Assembly: GCF_036588685.1 (NCBI RefSeq) | Contig: NC_086380.1 | Coordinates: 37,214,692-37,278,691, forward strand | DNA: 64,000 nucleotides | Reading direction: 5' to 3' | Source of the DNA: Mytilus trossulus | Taxonomy: Eukaryota; Mollusca; Bivalvia; Mytilida; Mytilidae | Shown here: piece by piece, positions 54,991-64,000 of the stretch | How the letters are laid out: every line of letters begins with the position of its first letter | Numbering within the stretch: position 1 is the stretch's first letter | Translations under genes and position numbers: made by a program | Notes under the pieces: generated by a model | What the model saw: only the letters and a program-made list of their open reading frames with translations | The model's database searches: none | What the model was told of the DNA's origin: nothing

Positions 54991-56162
54991 TCAGAAATTT
55001 GACATCAAACAGTTTTACTAAATATGGTAGCGAGCAATTTAGTCTAAAAGATGTAAAACTAGCTTTTGAGGATTCCTAAGGTCTTACGAATTAGAAAATC
55101 AAAAGGATCAATTGGTTTTAAAGATTCGTACATTGTTTAACTTATAGATACTAATAAAAATGTTATTCATAGGGTAGAGATGTTAACATTTCGAAAACTG
55201 ACAAATCTTACCTGACATGTAGCTTCAATAAAACCAGGCAACTTCTGAACATTTATGTATCGCCTTTGTAAATTGGAAATGACGCTAACAATAAAACTTC
55301 ATTGCAATCCTGAATCATACAGGTATTGCCTTTTCATCATGCCAAATTTCAACTACTTTTTCAAGTCTCCTAACAAAGAAGATCCGTTCGAAAACAAAGT
55401 ATTACTAAAGATATTGCCCGGTTTTCAGCAAATCAATCCTTACCCTAGTGTGGGTCAGTTGTGTTAATACAACTCACAACAACTTGTCATAATCAGTTGT
55501 AAAGGGTTTGAATTCTCAATTCTGCTAGAAAACAATAACAAAAGACGTGATATTCAATTTTAAACACGACGGATGCCACATATGGAGCAGGATCTGCTTA
55601 CTTTTATGGAGACCCTGATATCACCCCTAGTTTTTGGTGGGGTTCGTGTTGTTTATTCTTTTGTTTCCTATGTTGTGTCATGTGTACTATTGTTTGTCTA
55701 TTTGTCTTTTTTTCATTTTTAGCCATGGCGTTGTCAGTTTCTTTTAGATTTATGAGTTTGACTGTCCCTTTGGTATCTTTCGTCCCTCTTTTAAAAGCTC
55801 ATGCAGTAACTGAGAGATAGTTCAATGCCAATCAACAGATATATGAAACATCTGTATAAGACTAAAACATCAACCAGTTAATATTTGACGGATAACTATG
55901 AAAACGCCAAATAGCGTCGAAGCAAAGCATTATACAGATATTGATAGACTAGTAGATCCATTGTTCATGTTGTTAGACATTCAGTGTTTAAAATTACGTT
56001 TTAAATAGTTGTTAGTATTTGAATCTTTTAATGGTATTTTGAGTATAAATAGCTAATGTCAACAGGGCATTTGACTCATCATAACGAAATATTGCAGCGA
56101 TTATAGACATGCAGAAACTATTACAAAAAACATGCTTTGTACTCATCAATAGTGATGATATG
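54991..56162. other. Spacer between duplication units with a family C copy
   Basis: Family C lies at 55550-55800 in + orientation (GGGGTTCGTGTTGTTTATTC, CCATGGCGTTGTCAGTTTCT, GAGTTTGACTGTCCCTTTGG). The remainder shows no gene; two short open frames at 54894-55467 have no motif. Confidence 0.6.
55550..55800 (+). repeat. Repeat family C, forward copy
   Basis: Reverse complement of the 44440-44705 copy, well preserved, starting near ACGACGGATGCCACATATGG and ending GTATCTTTCGTCCCTC. Confidence 0.85.
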
Positions 56163-56188
56163 TATAGCGTAGGTACATTTCATTTAAA

Positions 56189-58077
56189 TCATATGATTGA
56201 TTTATTCATACCTATATGTATAAAAATAAACAATGTTGTAATCAAGTCTGTTCCTATCAAAATCCAAAAAGCAAAGAAATCAATAGCAGACGATACATCA
56301 CGCCATTTAATTGCTTCTTCGTTGTGATTCCTTTGAGGGGTGGCATTTTCAATTGCAATCGTATCTTCATTGTTGATGCGTTCTATCTCGTTTGTATCAT
56401 ATTGTATCTTATTTCTCCAGCAACAAATTCTTCTCTGAAGTTTAATAGCAAAAACAAATATTTTAGATTTTTCGTTGCCTTCATGTCTATGGTGTATTCT
56501 AAGCTGGAATGAATTAACAATAAGAACTAAAATACAGTAACTGAGTTGAATCACGATGTAAATACTCAGGATAGATGTGCTTTCTGAGTTGACGGGCAGT
56601 TGGGCTGTTATTATTGTTAAAAATACCGCGAACGCCAAAAACACAGTAACTGAATATGACATTTTCTCGCCTGCATCGGCAGGGATAATAAATACTAAAG
56701 AATTAAGAATGCCAAGGAATATTAAAGGTATGATAATATTTACTGTGTAATACATAGGTTTACGGCGTAGATTAATTGTGAAAATGATCTCACTGCTACT
56801 TAATACCCTCTGCACCTGCACCGAAGTTGAAGTCATTTCCCATAAGCTATTCTCTATATAATCTCCAAGATAAAATATTGAATCAGGATCTATTTCAACT
56901 TCATAATATCGATATGTCCAAATCGTAAATATAATATGACAGGTCTGCTCATCAAATGGATAAAAAGTGACATCTATGGAACATTGACTTTCAAAGACGT
57001 GATATGGATACCAAAATACTAGACCGTCGTTTTCAACACGGACATAATAAAAACTTCCGCCCAATTCTTCAAATTGGTGGAAACCATTTTTTAAAACAAT
57101 ATCCGGTTTCCAAATCGTATCCTGAAATAGATAAAGCATAAACAAATATATAGAATTACATATGTTCGTTTTTTTATTGAAACGTTCCTTTTTTACTTAT
57201 TATTATATACTTTATAAAATGTAAATAAAATGTTAATAGCATGAATCCTCTCTTCCAATGTTGATCACGTTTTCGTCTTATGTTGTTATCGTTGAAGTTG
57301 CTGAGCTCTGCCTGGATATATACGAGATCAGATTTTATGTTACGGATGGTGAACGCAGTCTCGTCTTTCAAAATTAGAAACCAAATACATCAAATAATAA
57401 AATCTACTATTTCTGTTAATTGAACTCCTAATATTTCTAAAGGTACAATTAAGTTCTTTATAGTATTTGCGCCATCCATTTGAACTCATATGGAAGCAAC
57501 AGCAATATAACAAAGTTTATAATATATATATATATATATATATATCTTTAATAAAAATTAAACTTAAGATGAAAAAGACTTTTAATTTAACGACATATTA
57601 GTAGCTCCTTTTCTTGCAGAAAGTGAAAATATGAAATGTCTTCGATAAATTATTTAATCAAGTTCAAAAAAGAAATCCACATGCGATTAATTCTCAACTC
57701 AACTAAATAACGTTATTAAAAAAATATTAACTACTGATTGATATAACAGTAAATGTATTGTTACAAACCTGCAGAACTAATATGTCGTAGATATCATTGT
57801 TAGCCGATCTATTCCAAACGAGTTGTTCATCCCACCATATCAGATTCAAATGACCCGCAACAGCTATTTTTTCTGCCACTTCATCAAGTGCATGAATGCT
57901 GGACATCTCGAAATCGACAATAACTCGTATGGCATCATATTGGTCGTTTATCGGTCTTACTTGTTTATTGTAATTTTTGAATAATTCGGTGAACAGATTT
58001 TTGGCATCATCTGAAGTTTGACAAAAAACATTGCGTATTGTCAACAGTAAACAAATAATGCGTATTTCGTTTGTCAT
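56189..58077 (-). CDS. Cys-loop receptor subunit, nicotinic-type, intact
   Basis: Exon 1 58077-57769 (103 codons) and exon 2 57121-56189 join in phase 0 (CTGCAG|GTTTGT; TTTCAG|GATACG), giving 413 residues. There is a signal-peptide-like start (MTNEIRIICLLLTIRNVFC), the ligand-domain motif WWDEQLVWNRSANND, then DTIWKPDIVLKN, the Cys-loop C-13-C (CSIDVTFYPFDEQTC), IIFTINLRRKPMYY before M1, M1 with its Pro (NIIIPLIFLG), M2 beginning GEKMSYSVTVFLAFAVFL (the GEK suggests cation selectivity), M3, a short cytoplasmic loop and M4 (SSAIDFFAFWILI). The vicinal Cys pair of alpha subunits is missing in loop C, so a non-alpha or ligand-divergent subunit is likely. Bivalves have many expanded receptors of this type; ligand and partner subunits are unknown. 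Intron about 0.65 kb. Confidence 0.9.
57122..57768. other. Intron of the intact receptor gene
   Basis: Phase-0 intron with a TA dinucleotide run of about 26 bp at 57521-57545. It lacks the family C insertion found in the other copy's intron. Confidence 0.8.
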
Positions 58078-58605
58078 CAGACTTGTTTCCTCTTTCCTTT
58101 GAACTTATATAATAGTATGCAAAGAGTTTGCTTATTTCTAATGAATTTAATGTACGCGTGATGTAACCATCGATTTGAAATGAGAAAACAAATCGAATAG
58201 AAATTTTAAATACACATAGATATACATATTCATGTTTTCAAAAATCAATACACATATTTGTCTAATTCTCTCATCAATCATATAAAAACTCAAATGATGA
58301 TTAAACGTTTTTCCTTACGACATTTGACAACCAACGAGGGACATGGCTGGAATTGCTAAACATCAAAAGAAAAGAGGCGAATGACACGAAATTGACATTT
58401 AAACTAAAACGTCAACTACAACGAACGCACCGGAATGCGCAAGTGGAACACCACTATTAAACCAAGTGATATCAGGTGTTCCAGAAGCGTAAATAGATAC
58501 TGATCTACATACATTTGGCACTATACATGTTTGTCATTTAAAAGTTCTAATGATAAGGGAATTCTCAAATAATGCTGTAAAAGGGCATTAAAAACCAAAG
58601 TACAT
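58078..58605. other. Upstream region of the intact receptor gene
   Basis: Aligns with 45.31-46.09 kb of unit 1 (CTTACGACATTTGACAACCA, GAGGGACATGG). A promoter is expected here; no particular element could be assigned. Confidence 0.5.
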
Positions 58606-58641
58606 TTAAGGAATTACTGTAATTTTTTTTCTGTCTATGAA

Positions 58642-58732
58642 GAAATAACATAAAAAATTTGGTGCACACTAAAAAACGCGCGTAGCTGGTTATTTAACAG
58701 TGTGCACCATTTTTTTTTATGTTATTTCGAAT
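58642..58732. mobile_element. Hairpin element (MITE-like), unit 2 only
   Basis: GAAATAACATAAAAAATTTG then GTGCACACT at the left pairs with AGTGTGCACC then ATTTTTTTTTATGTTATTTC at the right, around a short loop of about 30 bp with ACGCGCG. Absent from unit 1. Confidence 0.75.
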
Positions 58733-58739
58733 ACTTTCA

Positions 58740-58800
58740 GTCATTTTCGAATAGTCATTTTCGAATAGTCATTTTCGAATAATTTCGAATAATTACATTC
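58740..58800 (+). repeat. Three tandem copies of AGTCATTTTCGAAT
   Basis: The units follow directly after the hairpin and may belong to the same insertion. Confidence 0.75.
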
Positions 58801-60451
58801 ATTTCTTATTATTCAATTCTAAATTCCATTTTAAACAGTAGAAAACCATGAAAAAACGTTATGACTAAATTATGTCTACGGGCTCATAACAAAATTACGT
58901 CAGCCAATCAGAAGACGCGTTACATCCAAAATTAAATTATCATTAAATGAAAATCAATTATCGGTCACTGTACTATGGGCTTTTACAGTATAAAGAACCC
59001 TTAAATCTAAATTTGCATGATAGATGATGCATATCAACAGACAAAGTACACAAACCCGTTCTCGTTCTGTAGGTGTTCATGCAATTCCCCCGATAGATTT
59101 TATTACCTTTCATTTCTAACATGGATAACAAGAATGAACAATATTGCACTACATTATCAATGTCTGTTTATCCTCAGTTTGTACTAATTGATTATTGATT
59201 TTTTTTTATAAACGTACAGTGGCAAATAGTTCATGCATGTTCCGATCTGTTGAACTAATTATAAACCTTTGGTGTTTCAAACATGGGTGTTTGTCTTTGA
59301 AATAGCTTTAACCAAATACTTAAGACAAGTAAATACAAATTATTTCCCATTCCAATAAACTGTTTTGTCTAACAAGAGATCGTCTTGTTAAAATGTTATG
59401 GACGTTAAAAACTTTGTTAAATTTGTTAATGCACCTTTTATATTCCCTATTGACATACCGGTATTTGTTGTCTTATTTAGAAACGATTCTGTTGTTATAC
59501 AGTTCTGGACGTTGACATTTTTTTAAATAATGCACCTTTTATATTCCTAACAAAGACCTCCTTGTTTCTCAAAGTCACGTTAGAAGTATAAAATTGTACA
59601 GATTATCATTGGTATGAGGTGGGTGAATTTTCTACTCAGTTGTCTCGTGAGATAGCTTAATCGTGTGTTTTTCACGGCTGCTTTATTGAAAGGAAAATGA
59701 GATTGAGAGATAATCTGTGACAAATAATTGTTAATGTTGTTGTGCTGCTCATTACAATTTACAAGCGGGAAATCATTTTATTTAAAAAAACAACTTTCAT
59801 ATAGGTTCACCTTGCTAATTGATATATATCTGAAGCCAATCTTACCGAACAAAAATTAATGAACGATACAGAAAGAAAAACAAATAAAAGTAAGGTTATT
59901 GAAATAAACACAGGGAAATTTGCTCACAGAAAAATTGTCACGTGTAATTTATGTGAATTCATATACTAGTAAAAATGAACAGCATGTGCAACTTTCAAAA
60001 GAAAATTGCATTGTTTAAGATTTGAATTACATTTTATAAATTCGATATAATTAAATAAATTTACTTTGATAAACAAAAAATCATTTGAAATTCACGTGAG
60101 TTTCACATGAGAGTCATATGAGTTTTTAACGGATATGAAATACGTTTTTGCGAGTTTCACGAATAATACTGTTTGAGGTGAAATTCATGAATCTCAATTT
60201 ACACGTTATGCGTGTTAGCAAAATTTCTCTGTGTATCTTAAGCTGACTTTATGTCGTTTATTATCATTTGTAGTGTGTCTGATAACTGTTTAACTTTTCA
60301 CAACTCTTGAAGATTTCCAATTTGATATGCATGTATTATATTTATATATATATATTTTGCTAATGTTTAGTTTTCCCATTGTTTGTTAAGTATGATGCGT
60401 TGCTAATTACAGTACCATAGTACTTTTAATTTTGAATCCAAGCATATATGA
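58800..60451. repeat. Duplicate non-coding segment, unit 2
   Basis: 58.95-60.42 kb aligns with 46.14-47.17 and 49.35-49.74 kb. At 60.01-60.03 kb it preserves the undisturbed junction lost in unit 1. No gene. Confidence 0.6.
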
Positions 60452-60815
60452 AAAGAGTTATTTTTGCTATGTTTTGAAAGCGTAGCGAAACGGTGTGAAC
60501 CTTTTTTTCAAAACGTGACCTGCCGCGTATGTTATGAATAATTAACCAATAAACGTAGCGAAAATTGAAATGTAGTAGAAACCTAGTAAATACGTATCAA
60601 AGCTTAGCGGCATGAAACAAAACGTGATAACTACGTAACAAAACGTACCAACGCGAAGTGGAAACGTGGGTCTACACGTACTGATACGTAGCAAAAATTG
60701 AAAAGAACGTAACACAACCTAGTAAAACCTACCTTTCAAAATAACGGGACCTTTTGTTAAAAACGTAGTTGAAACGTAGCATTTACAAACGTAGGAAAAC
60801 TTGATAGTGTGACTG
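60452..60815. repeat. AACGTAGC-type degenerate tandem repeat, unit 2 only
   Basis: Short units such as AAACGTAGC, AACGTAACA and TACGTAGCAAAAATTGAAA recur irregularly over about 350 bp. Unit 1 lacks this stretch between AAGCATATATGA and CTCAGTAATCGGAG. Confidence 0.7.
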
Positions 60816-60881
60816 GGGTTTTAACTCGGTAATCGGAGTACAAAATATCTGCTTGCAACACCAAGCCTTGGACTTTGAAGT

Positions 60882-61003
60882 CATAAAACTTTGCCCAGTG
60901 CTAGGAGCACAACAATCATGCTCGAAACATGAAATCCAGCATTTTGATTGGTTGATTCCTGAGTCTGAGTACAAAAATCATGCTCGAAAGTTTTATGACC
61001 GTG
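60882..61003. mobile_element. Short element with TCATAAAACTTT inverted ends, unit 2 only
   Basis: TCATAAAACTTT at the left and AAAGTTTTATGA at the right, with CATGCTCGAAA twice inside (once before each half). CTTGGACTTTGAA and CCTGGACTTTGAA flank it, so host sequence was probably duplicated on insertion. Confidence 0.6.
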
Positions 61004-61829
61004 AGGCCTGGACTTTGAACGTGTAGGTTCCGAAGCTTAGACTTCATAAGAAGAAAAGTCACCCTACTGCGACGGACACGTTTCAACCTCCGAGCCGTCC
61101 AGTCTGTGCCTTTACTCTTACATGCCGCGTGTTAAGCGCTGAAACAACTAATACCAATTTTAACGTCTTTGTTTGACCCGTAGTTGTTTCGAACAAAATA
61201 TATCCCGCTCTCGAGGCGGTTGTATATAATATCATACAAAAAAACAGATATCTGTACAATAATCAATACGGAACCATCACAACTTAACGCGAGCAAAGCA
61301 TATCTTACCTTTATAAGATGCCTTAAATGCAATTTAAAAATACACATGAATTCCGATGGCTAACAGCATACTATATACATTGATCAACACTCCCTGCAAT
61401 TTAAAAGAAAACTCTTCTATTAAATACTTGATGGGATAAGTGTTGCCAGCTGTTGCAAGGCTAATTTCTGTCCTTATTCAAGATATTCTCATTTTCTAGT
61501 TTTCTTCCAAGGAACATCGTATACCTCACTATCGGCCTCCTATTCCAAGACCTTCTTCTTGTATTTTAAAATAAATGTGTTTTCGCCATGAATATGCATG
61601 CAATATTTGCTGCTGGACATAAAATAAACAACAATCAATTAATTTAATAAACTATTACATGTGCATAGTACACGAAGACAAGATCTTGAACTGTTACTGT
61701 ATCAAGTGCAATAATGCTCAAAAGTTTGTATTGTTTTGTTGGTTCGGGAATTTTGCCAATTTTTGAAATTTACTATATAACTGAACACTAACATTGCTTA
61801 GAAAACTCATCTTTGACCACACTCTATGC

Positions 61830-62250
61830 GGATGACTTTTTGTTTAATTAATACAAATAATGAAATACCAGATCTAATAACACCTCATGTAAAAATCCTG
61901 GATTTTGATTGGTTGATAGCCAGCGTATTTTTCACCAATTTACTGTCATCAAATGAATATCGTTAATTTTTAAACGCCGCCGGGGTATTTGCCAAAAAGG
62001 ATATGCCTTTTTTACCCTTTCTGTCGTGGTATTTGCCAAAAAATACTCTACCCGACTGGACGTTTGTAACGTCACGATCATCAATGCGTTTTGGAACATA
62101 AACATTCGGTGTAATTAAACAGATATAGCATGTTATTGAGGGGTATTTGCGAAAAATATCAGTCGAGAGAATGTAAAATTTCACGAGCCGTAAGGCGAGG
62201 GAAATTCATTCTCAAGAACATGATATATCTGTTTATAAAATTCTGCTTAA
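61830..62250. other. Unit-2-only segment with an inverted repeat
   Basis: AAACAGATATAGCATGTT (62118-62135) and AACATGATATATCTGTTT (62217-62234) form an inverted pair around ACGAGCCGTAAGGCGAGG. GGTATTTGCCAAAAA occurs twice at 61.98-62.04 kb. Probably a nested inverted-repeat element; its ends are not fixed. Confidence 0.5.
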
Positions 62251-64000
62251 ATGATAAAGATATCCCTTATAAAAAATGCCACAAACACCTTTGGATATAT
62301 TTGTGTCTGGTGCTCGGTGGATATAGAAAATACAATTACCATTGTTACGAGACATTTAACTGTACCATAAAAATTCCAAAAACTTACTTTAATTTGTAGA
62401 AAAAAAAACAAGAAAACTCTGTTTAGTTTTACAGGTTTTTTCTGTAAAGGTGTTTATGTATAATTTAGAGGGGGACATGGATTGATGGACGAGTAGCATA
62501 AACTATATCTTTTCATATAATTATCAATTATGGACTTTTGACGATGTCAAAACGTTATATATGGAGCTGTTTATATTGTATTGACATATTTCGAGTGTCA
62601 TTATAATCCAACAGGTCCATATACACCGTATTGACTGAGTGAAAGTCCTTAAATTATACATTACACATGTACATAATGTATTAGAAACATGACATTCAAT
62701 GTTCTTTCTTTGTTTTATTTGAAATGTATTTTGCAAGAATTTTAACATTTTATTCTGTTTTAAAAATATCATTTTTTAATAGTATAGCTTGCTGCATTAT
62801 CTTTCTTGTATTCTTAGCGTCTCTGAATTTAGCATATCATTCTTGAAATCTCCCAATTTTCTTTTTGTCTGCTGCGGTGCTTCCCCTATGTGTTTTCTAA
62901 AATGTGTGACGTCATGACTTAACCATTCTATATAAAACAGATTTATTAATATTGTCCGTCAATATACATTTTTAAAAATAGAAACCTAACGTCAATACAC
63001 TCAAAAAAAGAAACAAGACTTTGGATACGCAAACCAATTTTGGAATCTCCTGACCGTAATAACCAATGAAAACAATAGAATCCTACACCACATTTATTAT
63101 TACATTGTATCTTAGGATATTCAATCTTGCGAAAATATCAGCTATACACAGTTCGATCGAGCCTATGAAAATTACATAACTTAAAGCTTAAGATGTAACA
63201 TTCAGAGTTTGTTTCTTTGGAGTTTACAGGCAATGAATGTTTATTGAAACAGACATGTACTAATCATAGTTGAATGAACTCGTTCAGAGCAAGACAATCT
63301 GTCAAAGAAAAAACAGAGATGATGCTAATTTTAAGATTTAACCTGAAGGAAATCGGGGTCAGATTCGTTTTAACGACAATATTATGGATGGTCTTAACAA
63401 AATTCTTTGTAGACCTATTGTCTGTTTCATCGCACCTTTTTTTCTATTGCTGGTGAATTGCTTGTAAAACTTTAAGAAAGATATCAACTCATCAGGATTG
63501 CTAAAAAGTCATTTGCAGGTTGGCCTACTGATAAAGAATACATAAGCAATGATATCGCCGATATTGAGGAAAATGAAAAAAATATTCGCTAGGCAGAGAC
63601 TATGGCCCTAAAACCATCATTTAGAAAAGACCCGCCTCAGCCGCATACAACAAGGCCAAATCCAGCAGTTTAAAAATATCGCTTCTGTCCCTGCTCCTCC
63701 TCCAGCTTTGGATTATTGTTGGTATTAACAGCCCTTTGATGCCATCATTACACTGCGTGATTCGCGCATATGTGATACTTTAAGCAGTATGGTCACTTGA
63801 GACGAAACTGACCCTCAAGTCAACGACAGCTGCAGCTCCTAGTAACAAGCTCGCCAAACAACAAGGATATAGGTACTGTTAATGATATAAGTATCTAGAA
63901 TTTTTTTTTATCTTCCTGCTATCATAGTAATGATGACGAACTTCGTGAACTTGACGAATTATGTCATTTATTTGAAAAATATGCTTTTTTTTTACTATTC
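62251..64000. repeat. Duplicate non-coding segment, unit 2
   Basis: Aligns with 52.68-53.85 and 54.54-54.99 kb. Short open frames (62524-62772, 63274-63456) are not conserved in frame between units and are not called. Confidence 0.6.

Larger units (their letters stand above)
56163..64000. repeat. Segmental tandem duplication, unit 2 (runs off the window)
   Basis: Direct-orientation partner of 42733-54990. It has its own insertions: 58.61-58.94, 60.45-60.82, 60.88-61.00 and about 61.83-62.25 kb. Similarity to unit 1 is still visible at 63.95 kb (AACTTGACGAATTATGTCA), so the right boundary may lie outside the window. Confidence 0.85.

Noticed and set aside
1..64000. CRISPR arrays, bacterial operons or phage genes
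   Set aside because: No evenly spaced short direct repeats with unique spacers; the genes have spliceosomal introns and metazoan domains.

Overview
This is eukaryotic, AT-rich, intron-containing DNA dominated by dispersed repeats and decayed transposons. The short repeat families match what I know from marine mussels (Mytilus, Bivalvia), and the genes are of metazoan type. The species call rests on pattern memory and was not checked by a search. Nothing bacterial (operons, Shine-Dalgarno sites, CRISPR) was seen.

Genes. (1) On the + strand at 5083-7063 lie the last three exons of a zona-pellucida (ZP) domain membrane protein: the end of ZP-C, an RRRR furin-like site and a C-terminal membrane anchor. 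Its 5' exons were not found. (2) On the - strand at 35949-27412 is a six-exon gene, called here from splice sites with matching phases, for a protein of about 633 residues: death-effector domain (DED), small alpha/beta-like domain, long helical region, second DED-like domain, basic/Ser-rich tail. One short frameshift interrupts the first DED, and a cluster of Penelope-like retroelements fills intron 3. (3) On the - strand are two copies of a two-exon Cys-loop (nicotinic-receptor-like) channel gene. The copy at 58077-56189 is intact; the copy at 45309-42866 is broken by an 11-bp deletion at the start of exon 2 and by a stop before M4. They lie in a tandem segmental duplication (unit 1 about 42.7-55.0 kb; unit 2 about 56.2 kb to the window end). 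Copy-specific insertions in it can be read as filled and empty sites.

Mobile DNA. 1.5-4.3 kb: a Penelope-like element whose GIY-YIG nuclease lies upstream of the reverse transcriptase (Naiad-like permuted order), interrupted by an 873-bp inverted-repeat element with a 4-bp target duplication. 30.8-33.7 kb: fragments of Penelope-like elements with the usual C-terminal GIY-YIG, with palindromes and hammerhead-like motifs. 12-20.5 kb: a nest of foldback elements and inverted-repeat elements around a minus-strand pseudogene with a GCDSTS motif and a Cys-rich tail. 22.96-25.88 kb: another foldback element. 50.9-52.2 kb: a Tc1/mariner-like element. Three hammerhead-ribozyme motifs of one type lie at 29.4, 39.6 and 40.6 kb, one of them in a short insert that splits an older repeat.

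Repeat families named here: A (about 300 bp, ends in a motif like ACCACATCTTC), B (about 340 bp, ends CCCCATTTCC), C (tail of a reverse-transcriptase element), D (about 220 bp), and G-tract (inverted repeats next to G/C runs). The rest is AT-rich sequence in which I see no gene. Boundaries of repeats are by eye, to within tens of bases.
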